The notes under the pieces were generated by a model. That model did no database searches and was not told where the DNA came from. It saw nothing but the letters and a program-made list of their open reading frames with translations. Both the position numbers and the translations under genes were made by a program. Shown here in pieces: positions 43,721-56,657 of a stretch of DNA of 64,000 bases. The first letter of the stretch is position 1. Each line of letters begins with the position of its first letter. The DNA lies in assembly GCA_029215795.1 (NCBI GenBank), contig JARDYH010000003.1, positions 170,636,382 through 170,700,381 on the forward strand, in the 5' to 3' direction. This DNA comes from Anniella stebbinsi. Taxonomy: Eukaryota; Chordata; Lepidosauria; Squamata; Anniellidae.

Positions 43721-45984
43721 GTCACAACACTTGCTGCCCTTATTTGGATGGGAGTCAGTGAGATTCTGAGGAACACTCTTTTTCCAACGCCATCACTAGG
43801 GGTCCTGGGAGGAGGACTTGGAGTGGTGAAAAGTGTGAGGCAGGAAACAGCATTCGGGGAGAAGGATTGCTCCTCTCCTTGGAATTTTTCAAAGAAAAGC
43901 TGAACAGATATCTTTCAAGGATGTTTAGCGATATAGCATTTTGCTGCACAGGATTCAGTTGCATTATCTGTTGCATGTGCTGCTTCCATCTGTATGCCAT
44001 TAAAATGTGATTCTAAATACAGCAAATACTGTCTATGGCTGCCACGTGGTTCTATATATTACAATGAACCTTCTTATGTATTGTTCCCATTATTTCACAA
44101 TTGCACCATCTAGTCTGTCTAACAACTTCAGTGGCAAGTCACCTGGAAGGAGTGTGGCCAGCTAGGATCATGGCAGAGTTAACGAAAGCCTATGCTGTGC
44201 TCCACATGGCACTGTCTTCACAGACTAGAATGATAGCCTGCCATTGCTTTTGGTTGGACCCAGCACAGCAGATGTGGCTTCATTTGCTTTGTTGCCTTTT
44301 ACAGAAATATTCCTCTTTTTGTTTTGTGAGGAAATGCCAGCTGCATTGCTTGCTGTTGTCCTGGATATTTAGGAAATAGCTGATTTTGCTTTATTGGAAT
44401 TGCTATCAAGGCTGTGGAGAAACTGTCACTCTATCCCATAGTAGGGATATGCATTATATCTTCTGCATTATATTTGGACAAAGTCCAAAGCCCAACATAA
44501 TCAGGTCATTTTGGTCTCATTCTGTTTTGTCCCAAGGCAAAGCAAGTGTCTCTCTGAAACCTCTCCAAATGGAGGCTTCATTACCAACTCCCATTTTAGT
44601 TATGATATGAGCCTGCAGACTTTATGGCCTCATCTACACCAAGCAGTCTATTGCACTATGAATAAGTGCATTCTTTTTGGAGACCCTCAAAGGCTGTGCG
44701 TGTGTGTCAGTGCATACCTCTACAGTATAGGATGTCTTGTTATGAAATGCCAAGCAATGAACAACCAACAAGGATAAATAATTAACAATTTTAAATATTT
44801 TGTTTAAAGTAGTAATTGTATTGATGGGAAAACAAACAAAAATACAAGCAGATTCCCAATCAATTTTGGGTAACTAGCATCAGAAAATAATTGTCAAGAT
44901 GACCTGGATGATATCCAAAAAGGAAATGCAGAATTTAAGCCCTATCACTTGAACTGGTGTGAGACTATATTATTCAATGTTAAAAGTAAACATAAAGGTT
45001 TTGCTTATCAATTTATGAGTGAAACAATATTTTATAATCCATATACATGAAAAACTTGATATACAGATGTATAGACTTAGGTTTAAATAGCAAATTGTGG
45101 GTAAAGAGTTGTCTTCTCAAAGGTGTGATTCAGAATTGATCCTATCTAGCCTGAAAGGTACATGTTTAAACATTTTTTATTTAAAAAAATGAGGAATATT
45201 TAGTAGTAATGACATAATTAAGATAATTTACTGATTCCAAATTTATGGGACTGTGGATAGCATTAACTAAGAGGTAATCTCCACACAAAATATATTAAAT
45301 ATGTACTAAATTTGGAATGAGGTAGGTTCTGACTGGAAGCTCACCAGGCCTGTGTGCATGGCAGCTGAATAGCTATTCAGAGCTTAATAGGAAACTTGGT
45401 ACATAGATGAGATCTCTCCATTTAACCTATTAGGACTAGAAGCCTAAGAAAAAGTAATGTTTAGAATGTGCTATATCCTGTTAAATTATTAAGAGCTAAG
45501 AATCTTTTAGCATGCTCTTTTAACAAAAAGAAATAGTTTTATTTTATGTCAGTTAAAGAAATATTTTTATTTTATATCAGTTATATGGAAGTGGATCAAA
45601 AGATTTCCCCCTTATTAATTGATATTAGTACAGAACCAACAATTGAACCCACCTAATTCTGTATTTATATTTGGTCTGAAATATATTAATCAGCTGTAGT
45701 TAATTGGCAACCAAAGGCTTCCTAAATAATGGAACTATACGTGAAAACTCTCAGCAAAACCCAAATCCATAATAGTGGACAGGTTCTCATATGACGCTAA
45801 GCTACCCTGCAAATAAGCCATGGTAGGCTGTTTGTTTGATGAACAACTGACAGCCCAACAAACAAATTGGCTTGCTATGGGTTGTACTCCCCCTCCTTCC
45901 CTCTCTGGTCTCCAAATGGCTCTGGCATGTATCCCGGGCACCTTTGTGGCTGAACCTGTCTTTTCTCCTTACCTCCTTGTCCCA
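43721..45984. other. unassigned stretch
   Basis: AT-rich and apparently unique. A CATCTACACC-containing scrap at 44632-44643 resembles a MITE end without a partner. No supported gene. Confidence 0.4.
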
Positions 45985-46061
45985 GCCCTCTTCCTTTTCA
46001 TTTGCCACCTTTTAAAATTTAGTTTTTTGGTGCTTCAGGAGGATGCAAATGTGTCTGCATT

Positions 46062-46422
46062 TTGTTGTTGTTGTTGTTGTGTTGTTGTTTCCGCATTTTC
46101 ATAAGTGCACAAGAATGCACTTTCACCTCCCTGATATGTGTAGTCTTGCCTTGTCAAAATATTGTGCAGCTGTCAGTGGGAGCACCAAAGGGCAGTAGGT
46201 AAAATACAAGGAAATTGACAAGACATGGCTGCATATAAACTAATTTGCCCACAGTTGCAAAGGACAATAAGAAGAATAAGAGAAAAGAGGAGGGAGGGAT
46301 CCAGTAGTACAATTCAGAAGCACCAAAAAGAGGGGAAGGCAAACGGAGTAAGTGCACCAGAAAGGGGGGTGGCAATATCTCTTCCTTGGCAACGTGACCT
46401 CTCACTTTTAAGTGGTGTTCAG
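46062..46422. repeat. left arm of long inverted repeat
   Basis: Pairs, inverted, with 46843-47231. Matching words include ATATGTGTAGTCTTGCC, GCTGCATATAAACTAATTTG, CAGAAGCACCAAAA and CTTGGCAACGTGACC. It begins in a (TTG)n tract (46062-46090). Homology appears to extend outwards to CATTTGCCACCTTTTAAAAT near 46000. Confidence 0.8.
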
Positions 46423-46842
46423 ACACGTTTTCATGTCATCCCCCATTCAACACTCCCTCCCCCATTTTGCTGCTCCTTTTGCAGTTATGGCAGGTGTGCA
46501 AATCCCCCCCCATGTACTTCCCAGCCTTTAAATTTGTGCAAATATTCCCAACAGGTTTTTTTAAAAAACCACACACCCTTAGATGGTGGCTGAACGGGGA
46601 AAAGCAAATGGGGCACCTACACCTGCAGTACTTACACCCTCCCTCATGGGCCCCCATTCACTCTGTCCCATGCAGCTGCCTTCTCAGGTTTTTTTAACTG
46701 TCAGGGAAATTTGCCCACATCCACTGAAGCACAGTGAATGCAGCAGTAACTGAACCGAAAAGGAACAGTGAAAAGGGGGGGGGTAGTTAATATCTCTCCT
46801 TTTGGGACTAGCTGGAGACTCAGGAAAGGATGAAAAGGTGGA

Positions 46843-47200
46843 GAACACTGATAAGTGTAAGTTCAACACTTAAAAGCAGGAGGATCACATTGCCAAGGTA
46901 AAGATACTGCTTCCCCCTTTTAAGGCATTTACTCAGTTTGGCTTCCCCACTCCATTGTTTTGGTGCTTCTAAATTGCACAATTGGGTCCCTCCTTTCTCT
47001 TACTGTTATTTCTCCCCTAACCCTTCACAACTGTGTGCAAATTAGCCTATATGCAGCTGCGTCTTGTCAGTTTCCTTGTCTGTTACATACTCCACTTCAG
47101 GGCTCCCTTTGACAGCTGAAACATACAAGAGAATTGATCAGGCAAGATTACACATATAGAACACTCTAAGTGTACTCCTGCACACTTGCAAAAGACCGAC

Positions 47201-47231
<31 letters not shown>
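46843..47231. repeat. right arm of long inverted repeat
   Basis: Inverted partner of the left arm, ending in an (AAT)n tract (47200-47231) where the left arm has (TTG)n. The spacer of about 420 bp contains TTTTTTTAAAAAACC and a short C-rich region. It has the form of a foldback element of roughly 1.2 kb or more. Confidence 0.8.
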
Positions 47232-47233
<2 letters not shown>

Positions 47234-47477
47234 TCATCTGTGCAATTTTCAAGCTCAGCTGTTGTTTTTTAAAAGGCGGCAAACAAGCGACAATTCTTCC
47301 AAAGGACCATTTTGGTGCTGGTGGAAGGGCAGTCCCCTGACGAGGGAGGCTAGAGCTGGCACTGGTGAGATCATAAAGAGTGGCATGGTTTTTTTTGCTG
47401 GTCTTGCCAAGTGGCTCTGTGGCCGATCCCATCAACCCATGATAAATCGCTCTCCCAGGTTCAGAAAACATGACAAC

Positions 47478-47570
47478 CATTTATTTATTTATTTATTTAT
47501 TTATTAGATTACATTTATATACCGCCCCATGGCCGAAGCTCTCTGGGCAGTTTACAAAAATATGAACAAC
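47478..47570 (-). mobile_element. L2 LINE 3' terminal fragment
   Basis: An (ATTT)n tract followed by ACCGCCCCATGGCCGAAGCT and CTCTGGGCAGTTTACAAAAA is the reverse of the L2 3' end at 9560-9620. Only the terminal 60-70 bases are present. Confidence 0.85.
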
Positions 47571-47659
47571 CCTGCAACAAACCATGGGTTCTCAGGGTGG
47601 GTTGTTTAGGAAAATTAAGCCACTCTGTGGTGAACACACTTAGTTTAGATGACATGACA

Positions 47660-47827
47660 TTTTGTATCTGGTCAAGAGGGCAGGGCTCCTGCAGCTTTAA
47701 CTGTTGTGATGAAGAGGGAATTTCACCAGGTGCTACATGGCTACAAATGACACCTGCTGAAATTCTCTTTTCTATTCAACTGTTAAAGATACAGGAGCCC
47801 TGTCCTCCTTTTCATATGGTCATCCTA
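47660..47827. mobile_element. hAT MITE, monomer copy B4
   Basis: CAGGGCTCCTGCAGCTTTAA, CTGTTGTGATGAAGAGGGAA and the right end ATATGGTCATCCTA correspond to one unit of the dimer MITE. The left end is diverged and no duplication is evident. Confidence 0.75.
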
Positions 47828-48301
47828 CTTTCAAGCTGAGCTACTCAAAGAAGTAGTACATATTTATGTTAGGCTGTGACAATTTGCCAGTTAGGCGCAC
47901 TTCTTTAATGCACTGTGAATTCACCCATAGAGACCGTTCCAGAAATTCAGGTCTAGGAATGTTAATGTGCTCTTTCATTTCCATCTTTTTCTGAATATTC
48001 ACCAGCATCTGTTTCATGATTAGTTAAAAAGTGGAGATTTTGCAACACATGGCAGCCAGTTAATAGATAGTTTGTTTATGTACTTAGGGCTTTTTTTAAT
48101 GGAAAATCTGTTTGCTGAACATCTCAAAAAGCTGCATGAAAATTTACCAATCATTGAAGAATAGAGTTATTGGCTAAAAGGAACTTGAAGATCAGCTAGT
48201 CCAAATACTTGTCCTCAGGCAGAATCCTCCAGACTCCTGCTGAAAACTAAGAGCTCCATCACACCAGCGATTTAGTGCACTCTCACCATGCCTGGTGTGC
48301 G

Positions 48302-48620
48302 TAGGCTGACCATATGAAAAGGAGGACAGGGCTCATGTAACTTAACAGTTGTAGAGAAAAGGGAATTTCAGCCAGTGTCATTTGTATGCAGTTAGTTCCT
48401 GGTGAAATCCCCTCTTCATCACAATAGTTAAAGTTGCAGGTACTATACTAGAATGACCATATACAAAAGAAGTCAGGGCCTCTGCAACTTTAACTGTTGT
48501 GATGAAGAGGGAATTCCACCAGGAACTAATTGCATACAAATAACACTGGCTGAAATTCCCTTTTCTCTACAACTGTTAAAGTTACACGAGCCCTGTTCTC
48601 CTTTTCATATGGTCAGCCTA
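48302..48620. mobile_element. inverted-dimer hAT MITE, copy B3 (319 bp)
   Basis: Ends TAGGCTGACCATATGAAAAG on both sides (inverted). GGTGTGCG flanks both ends exactly (48294-48301, 48621-48628). The centre carries TACTATACTAGAATGACCAT. Termini differ slightly from B1 and B2 (ATATGAAAAGGAGGACAGGG), so this is a second subfamily. Confidence 0.95.
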
Positions 48621-48973
48621 GGTGTGCGGATTTGCAGCACAGTACTCACATGATGCCATGCCTGTCGTGTTGACACCCTGCCTCTTCCCAAGCTTTTTCT
48701 GTTTTTTCTTAAAACTTTAAAAGGCTGGATTATTTTCCTTAAGCGCATTTAATGTGCCCTAAACTTCAGTGTAATTTTAAAGGAACTGGGGTCTTGAATG
48801 GATTACATCAGGTCTTGGCAGGGAATCTCCCAGCAGCCGGCTCCAATATAAACCCCAAACCTTACATCCCAGGCTCGAAAACCTTTTTTAAAATCACACA
48901 ATGCCTGAATGTCTGTAGAGACAGGATTGTACTCCCTCAATGCCCCCAAAGAGCCAGACTAAAGGGTCATTCC

Positions 48974-49194
48974 TAGGCTGACCATATGAAAAGGAGGACA
49001 GTTAACGTTGCAGGCACTATACTAGAGTGACCATATACAAAAGAAGGCAGGGCCCCTGCAACTTTAAGTGTAGTGATGAAGAGGGAATTTCACCAGGAGC
49101 TAATTGCATACAAATGACACTGGCTGAAATTCCCTTTTCTCTACAACTGTTAAAGTTACAGGAGCCCTGTCCTCCTTTCCATATGGTCATCTTA
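48974..49194. mobile_element. hAT dimer MITE with deleted left arm, copy B5 (221 bp)
   Basis: Ends TAGGCTGACCATATGAAAAG and, inverted, TAAGATGACCATATGGAAAG. GTCATTCC repeats exactly on both sides (48966-48973, 49195-49202). The left arm is cut from GGAGGACAG to GTTAACGTTGCAGG, losing about 100 bp, while the right unit is whole. Confidence 0.93.
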
Positions 49195-49202
49195 GTCATT
49201 CC

Positions 49203-52052
49203 ACTTTTGCCCGACAGAAAGGTGGTCTGGTTGAAGTACTCATCTGACACGACCTGAGTGGAGGGAGAAAGAGAAGGGGAGGGGGTAGAGTGGAGTGGAG
49301 TGGAAGAGCAATGAGTGAAGGAGGGAAAGAATGAAATAACAGCTATTCAGGCGAAAGAGATTATAAGCTTGACACGCTTAGCATCAGAGGTAAAAAAATG
49401 TGGAGGCAAACCGGGGGGGGGGGGAATTAGGTGTGATGGAGGTCTAACTTACATTGTAATGTGCCTACAAATGAAAGTAGAATTCTCAAGTCAATATTCC
49501 ACCTAACTGCAGGTAAAAATCCAACTCAGTATTATCTATGGCAGGGATGGGCTACATGTGGTTCTCACCGCCCCCTGGCATGGCTTGCATCACTTTCTAG
49601 TGATAGCGGCAGCCAAATTGTTGCCTGTTTGTTGAAGGTTTTTCAACAGCAAACCACATTTGGAAGCCTAAAACATCCAAATCTTATTTGTTTTCAAGTG
49701 AGATTTGACCTGTTGAGGGTGGGCAGGGAGGCTAAAATGGCCTCCGGACCTCCTGAAGATGCCCACCCCAGTCTATACAAATCAAGTACCAATAGCCATT
49801 CACAAAAAAAAGAAAAGAAAAGAAAAAGGTGATTGCAAAATTCCACTGAATTCAAATTATCTGTTTCAATAGTGGCAGATACTCATTTCTTGAAGGTGGT
49901 GAAAAATTCATCAGGCTATCAACCCTGATCTTAACTGTAAAAGCACCTGTGTCCAGTGCCCCAAAACCTTTTGGAATGTATTATTGCTGCCTATCTATTG
50001 CACAAGAGCTGTGCTTGTTGAATTTGGTCAGTGCAGATGGATGAAAATTTCATTTGGTTTCTTACTGATAAGAACTTACCCAAATCCACATTTTTTTCAT
50101 AAATGGGATGAAATGAACTTGCGATTTAAAAGGTTGGGATGTGGGAGAAAGATAATTTGTTCATCCCACTTCCTACCAAACACTTGCACATGGATATCAG
50201 GTTAGGAGGTTGGGGTTGCTCCCATCACACAGACCTTCCCTCAGAAAGTTGGCTAAATGGCAGTTAAATGCAGGAGAAGGCTTGATGGAATTGCCCTTCT
50301 CTGTTTGCCAATATCCGCGATGGTTCTGGCTACCTTGGCTTGCCCAGGACCAGCAGAGCCGACAACAATGCCTGGGTCAGGAAATAAGGTTTTCACTGAT
50401 TCTTCTTTCCCAGTAAAGCCTCAGTGCCACCTGCCATCTGTTCTGGAAGGTCGCCTGATTCCCTGGAGCAGATTTTAAGTGGCACAGGGGGCTGCAGCGG
50501 GAAGGAGAATTGACAAAAATGGCTTAACTTCATGTATGTGATCCACTTGATTCTATATAATTCTTAGACAAGGTTACCTCTGGTTTAGTTACCGTGGAAA
50601 TAACTTCTGAAAATTGTATTATTGCATCTTTTCCCCAGAAGTACTATTCTGTTTTAACAATTGTTTCTTTCACATGCCTGAACCTGCAATCCCTTATGGA
50701 CACATATACATATATGGAGCTACTTTACCAATAAGCCTTCCTCAGTCTCTTCAATGGAGAGGACAGCTCTCCATGCATGCAAGGGTTTTCATGGGTAGAG
50801 CTGCCCTCTACCCAAAATATGTGAAGTGTACAATATGTACACAGATCAGGGAAATTGTGCTAACCAACAAATGGTATGAGGTCAAGACCCGGAATACATA
50901 CATTGATTTTCAAGCTGCCAAAGGAGGTATTTAAACTTGGTATACACTACAGTTTCCCCCCCAACATATATCCAGATAGCAAAAAATTAAAATTAAAATC
51001 CATATGGCAGGTTTGCAGAAAGCATATTTCTAGATAGGCAGTTAAAAAAAAAGATTTGCAGAGAATCAGGATTTGATGTAGCCCCCAATATCTGATATGC
51101 TGTGGAAGCCTTCAGCAAAATGGAAGAGCCAATGGAAATGGTATTCAGGAATAAAAATAATAGCTTCTGTCAACAAGATAAATGGGAGAAAGGAATGAAG
51201 TTTAACATAAATGGAGATCAAGAAAGAGCAAAGGGTCACCGAAAGGGGAAATTTTTATAGAGCATGTAATTCAAATCCAGTTATGATAGCCCAAGGAAAA
51301 CAATGAGGTGTCTTTATTAAACACTGGGATGAGTAAATCAGAACATTCTCCACGATGCTGTTTATTTCTTGGTCTGTGATGAAATTTGAGTGGGAAAATA
51401 TGGACCTGAAATTGTCTGAAAGTAAAATTAAAAAATATGCTGTCAAATGTGTTTCCTTTCATGTTTACGTGGGGATGTGCGTGTTTATAGCAAACTCCAA
51501 AGCATGCAGAATTCAAAAAATGCATGAAAAGAGAAGCTGCTTAGTAAATATTTACTTACAGAGGTTCAGGGACTCTTTTATACCGGAATGACCTCTAGAA
51601 GTTGAGCTACGTTATTTTTGGATAGCTTGAATCTCTTGTCAATTATATTTCGATATTTCAAACTTGTTTACTTCCATACTGGTTTTGCTAGTTTTAATTA
51701 ATCTGAAGGAGTTATTTATATCTGATTGAAGGAGCCTCTCATAGCATTTTAAACTTGGAAGAGATGTCCTGGTCCATCCAGTCCAACCTTTCCAGAAAGG
51801 GGGAGGATTCACAAGCCGTTTGTTCACTTCCTGAACTGCTGTTGTAATTAGGAACTTGGGAGTTGTGGGTGGCAGAAGCAGAGAAAAGAGAACTACCCAA
51901 ACAAAATATCAAGGAAGACCCCCCCCCCCAACACACACACACTATATTCATAGTAAAATTATAGAACTACAATATAAGATAAAGATTCAGTAAACCAAAT
52001 CCTTGGTATATGTTCTCAATAACTACAACAGTTCCAGTATGATTGAATTAGA

Positions 52053-52088
<36 letters not shown>

Positions 52089-54130
52089 AGCAATCTTTGA
52101 AATTAGAGATTACATTAAATCTGTGATGGTATTCATATACAAATGTTGGTTGGTTTGACTGCAATCTCTAGACTAAATATAGGCTGAAGAACCACTGATA
52201 TTTTTGGCTATATCCCATAGGTTGTTTTTCGTGTCGGTCCTGAACCCCAAATCTGAGTTGAAGCGGGTTTGGGACCAGATTGGGCCACCTCAGCCCAATG
52301 CAGTTGAAATGCTTTGGGCTGATTCAGCCCAATGGCCAGCCACTGATCCCTGCTTGCCTGCCTATGGTAATTACCAGAAACCTGTGCACACGCTGGTGAG
52401 CCCCCCATCCTCCATGACAGCTGCTCTGGCCTGCCATAGATCTAGATCTCCAAAGCAGCTCTTATGGAGGATGGGCGACACATGGAGGCTTCAGGTAAGT
52501 CCTGTGAGCAGAGGGCAGCAGTTCAACAGGTTTGGGAGGTGAGGGCGAGGGGAAGGGGGTGAGCGGGAGGGGACTGGAGTTGAGCAGAAGGGGAGGGGAT
52601 TCCTATGGACTCCTGCTCAGCGGCATGACTGGCTTTTGTAGGTGCCTGGGAAACTGCAACAGCAGGCCTGCTTTGGATGAACCAAATCCAAAGTGGGCTG
52701 AGGAAGTACTGAGGCATGCTGAGTCAAATCAGGGCCAATTTGGAAGCTCTGAATCAGCCCTAATATTCAATCCATGACAATCAGTGACATATACCAATAT
52801 TCAGTCAATGCTGTATGAAAGACCAGTGCTAACCATATGTATGTGTGACAGCACTGGTCCAGTCCCTGATTGGTGTTTCCAGATACTGGTGAGTATCTGT
52901 CATTTTCCAGTGTTTTTGTATTTTCTGTGTGTGTTTTCCCCTTCCCTCTTGAGGATGCATTGGATATGTCATCTGTTCTGCTGGCATAATGGCTGTGTAT
53001 CTCTGATTCAAGTGTAATGTGCATATAAGGTTGCTCTTTAAGGTTATAATGCTATACACTTACCTATATTGAACTCAGTGGGGCTTATGTCTAAGTAGAC
53101 ATGCATCGGATTGTGCTGCAAGGCTTATTCACGGCAAGGTGAGAGAAATAAGTATGTGCTCATTGCTTCCATTGTTATCAATAGGACTTATGCTTAATGT
53201 TGGTTGGCTTGTGCCCTTATTTTGTAAGGTTTGTGAATGCACTGACCCATCTTGACATCTAAAATGGCCTAAGGGCTAGGTGGGAAATTGACTGCCTTGC
53301 AATTTAGTTACAAGCATTTTTTTATCATGTTCACAAACCTGCATGATGTCTGTGCAAAAGGAAACAGAAAATATGGGCAACCTATCCAATCCTGGTTGCC
53401 TTACAAATGAACTGGACCTTTCACCTTTTAACCTTTCAAGGTGGAACATATCTGAAAGAGAGAGGCTGAACTAATTTTAGATAAAGCACCCTTTAGTATA
53501 GAGAGCATGAAAAAAGACAGGAGGTTACCATTCAACTCTGCACTATTAATCAGATAGTACTGGGTTTCCATTTGCTTGTTTAACCAAAAAAATTATATAC
53601 CGTGATCAAATATATGTTGATTATGGCAAATTATATGTCTTCTGTATAGATAAATAGGTAGATAGATAGATAAATAGATACTGAAGGTTCACTAGAAGTT
53701 AAATAATAGTACTGCACTGAAGTAGTAGAGGATATATGGAAAACACATTATTGATACAATGATGAAAATACAGAGCCAACAAGCTCTAGAAATGGTGTTG
53801 GGCTATTACAGAGAGCTACAGCAACTATGAAGCATCATCCTGATGCATTGATCTTCCATCAGGATACAATATTGTGTTTTTAGTATGAAGCATACAAATT
53901 GGGGCATGCTGGAGCCAGTCCTAAAATTTAGATGTGAATCTGGCAATACACATGGCTGCAATTGCATGCTACAACATGAAATCTAATGGCTCCATCAACA
54001 CTGCATATTTCCATCGGGTTTTAAAAGTGGAATAATCTAAACTTGTGTTCAATCTCACATACATTCATGTGCTTATTAAACCCCACAAATGGGAGGATTG
54101 GGGGATGCTTTTGGAGAGAGAAAAAAAATT
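49203..54130. other. long unassigned stretch
   Basis: No gene is supported over nearly 5 kb. Visible items: CAGGGATGGGCTACATGTGG near 49542 (hAT-like left end only), a CR1-like minus-strand scrap CCATCCAGTCCAACCTTTCC at about 51775-51794, an (AAT)n at 52052-52086, and a squamate dispersed repeat near 53047-53125 (GAACTCAGTGGGGCTTATGT). The rest looks unique. Confidence 0.4.
52052..52086. repeat. (AAT)n microsatellite
   Basis: About twelve AAT units. Confidence 0.95.
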
Positions 54131-54675
54131 CTAGGGGTACATCTAGATGAGGAGAAAGTCCAGGGGTGGATCTGCAGTGGTGGCACGTTATTTACATGAT
54201 GCAGCAGCCATTGCGGAGCCATCTGAGGGCATTCCTCCGAAGCTGCTCTTTAAAAAAGTTGGGGACTTACCTCGACTTTTTCATGCAAGCAAGGTGCAGA
54301 CACGCATGTCCCATCTATTCCCCGGCTTTGTGCTAGAGGCATGTCTCTGGCCACTGGCGAACCCTGATTGGTCATCAACGGCAATGACAGGGGAGGGGGA
54401 GCCGAGCAAGCAAGATAAATGGGGAAAAAACAATTGGAGTGAGGAGACAACTCCCCCCTCTGCAACTGCTTTCTACCCCCTCCGCGACTGCAGGGAGCAG
54501 AAAGAATGAAAAAAATGGGGGGGGGGGAAGCATGGGACAGTGGTGACCCCTCCTCCTCCTCATTGGTGAGATTCAAATCCCCATTTGCGCTCGTTGCTGT
54601 GTGGCCACCCTGCAGCAGCGCAAGTGTGGGATGTGGTGTCTCGAGGTGCCAATACGACCTCGTATAGACACAAAC
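54131..54675 (+). mobile_element. MITE, GATGAGGA-A-AGTCC family, full copy
   Basis: Left GGGGTACATCTAGATGAGG; right inverted GGTTTGTGTCTATACGAGG. It aligns with 38085-38335. AGG flanks both ends, too short to decide a duplication. Includes CCCTGATTGGTCATCAACGG and a G-run at 54518-54527. No coding frame is supported. Confidence 0.65.
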
Positions 54676-55532
54676 CAGGACATTTTCAGGGGCAGTTGGC
54701 TTATGTTCATTTTAGGCGAGATGATTGAGGGATTTAGTTTTGTTCTCTTTCTCTCTCTCTTTGCCACTAGAGCTACAATTTCCAGAATTCCTTAAGGAAA
54801 AGCCATGTCAGTTAAAATTAGGTATCCATCCTCGAGCTTCCAGGCATACAACACCTGAACTATGGTTTTGTAGGGCAGCTTGTCTTCTTTGTTTTCAGTT
54901 CTCTAGATAAGGGATGTGGAAATCAGCAAAAAATGAGCTCATCAAGGTTCTCTGAGTTCCACCTCAAAGCTCAGTCCAGGTTGTGTCGATATCAAATTGT
55001 GAGATTTTTTCCTTGCTTTTCTTGTGAAAATCACTGCACTGTACGTACTTAGGTGCACGTTCAAAAGTATACAATCCTCTCTCACTGCTTAAAGCGTGTT
55101 TGTGTGCACTTAGAATCGAATGCATTGGCTTTTATGTGTATTTGTCTAATGTATGCACTTTTTGAATTTATTCACCCCCCGGCCCCCCCGCCCCACACAC
55201 ATGAAAGGCATCATGAGTTTGGGAGTGAATGATGTTTGGCCACAGATTTCACTTGCATTGGCATTTCGGAGATGCAAACAGGGTGAATTCTGGTAATAAA
55301 TAAACTGAAATAAATGTCTCATTCATCCTTACCCTAGACACTCAGGTTCTGTTTCAATGCTTACAGCAGATTCTGGAGGCAGAGTGATGATGGCCATAAC
55401 TGTGTTTGGTTGGACTTCATGCCACCCTTTAGCTTGCATGCTTTGAAAACTAACTCAATCCACGATTTCTGACTGTGAACCTTATCAAGAGCCATTGTTT
55501 GTCAATTCAAACTTCATGCCAAATCATAATTA

Positions 55533-55923
55533 AGGGCACTATCCAATGGTGTCATTCCGCAAACTCAAATAGTGCTAGCGGAGGTCCGCTGAATCTTTCT
55601 AATGTGCCAGTGGTTGCCCATTATCCTTGTGCAACTGGCTGGGCAAGCAGTTGTGCAACCAGTTGCACAACAGGTTTCACAAGCAGAATGCGCAACTGGT
55701 TGCACAATGGGTTACACAACAGATGCAAAGCAGTTGTGTGACTGGTTGTGCATAAGAGTTATGCGCAGCTGATTGCACAACAGGTTGCACAAGCATAATG
55801 CACAACCGCCTGTGCAACCACAAAGCTTTAGTTGGATTCTTCTCTTTCATGCAGTTCAGAACCTAGTTTCCACTAGTTCAACCTCATTTGCACCAACGGA
55901 ATGACACAGTAGGCTACTGCCCT
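55533..55923. mobile_element. 391 bp MITE with internal minisatellite
   Basis: Ends AGGGCACTATCCAATGGTGT and, inverted, AGGGCAGTAGCCTACTGTGT; CATTCCG follows on both sides. It is flanked by TTAA (left) and TAAA (right) if the outer A is counted in the duplication. The centre consists of repeated GTTGCACAA/TTGTGCAAC words. No coding potential. Confidence 0.75.
55625..55832. repeat. GTTGCACAAC minisatellite
   Basis: About ten alternating direct and inverted copies of TTGTGCAACTGGTTGCACAA-like units of 17-30 bp, with variants GCGCAACTGG and GCAGTTGTG. Each unit is itself nearly palindromic. Confidence 0.8.
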
Positions 55924-56605
55924 AAACTTCCTTAAGTGTGGTTCTGTGTGCCTGAATGGATCCAGTGTACCAAGATCAGGAGTCTGGTATCCTACACATC
56001 ATCCTGTTTCTTTCATTATCAGCCCTTTCCCTGCACCAACAAGTATATGAGCCATCAATGCTCTATTCATCCTTCCTTTTTCCACTTTTGAAATGTTTTA
56101 CATGGTGCATAGCCTTATACTTCAAGCATTATTTAATCTTATTACAGAACTGGGAAATTTGATTAGTGCAAAAATCAGATTAGTACAAAAATCACATGCT
56201 GCTAGCTGTGAATGACAAGCCATAGAGTATGCCGTCATTGCCCTGGGATCCTTGTGGCTACTGTTCTATGTAAAGTTGATCTATCGTTGTTTGGTGTGTT
56301 TTTTTAAAAAAAATTGCCCAAACAGTAAATACACCAAATAAATGGACAATACTCTCAATATTTTTCAGCCTGTTAATATTTTCTTCTCCCAGGCAACCTT
56401 TTGATCTCTCTGGTTATACAGCCCTGTTTTATTTCCTGTAGCTGACAGATGAGGCTATATATCACTTGCCTGGAGAGAAGCTGGGCTCAGTATTGCAGCC
56501 TGTAACTTAAGAGTACCAGCTGTGATGGCATGGTGAGCAGCATGTTGCTGGATGTCATCAAGAAAGAAGGGAAGGAACCAAAACCAATAAATAGGCAGGG
56601 CAAGT

Positions 56606-56617
56606 AATGATAATAAC

Positions 56618-56656
<39 letters not shown>
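56606..56656. repeat. (AAT)n microsatellite
   Basis: About sixteen AAT units; the opposite strand reads as polyleucine in one frame. Confidence 0.95.

Positions 56657-56657
<1 letters not shown>

Noticed and set aside
44101..44777. possible exons in overlapping frames
   Set aside because: No conserved domain, no clear splice pairing, and frames are of chance length.
47638..47835. target duplication for the monomer MITE at 47660
   Set aside because: Flanks ACTTAGTT and CTTTCAAG do not match well and the left terminus is too diverged to place.
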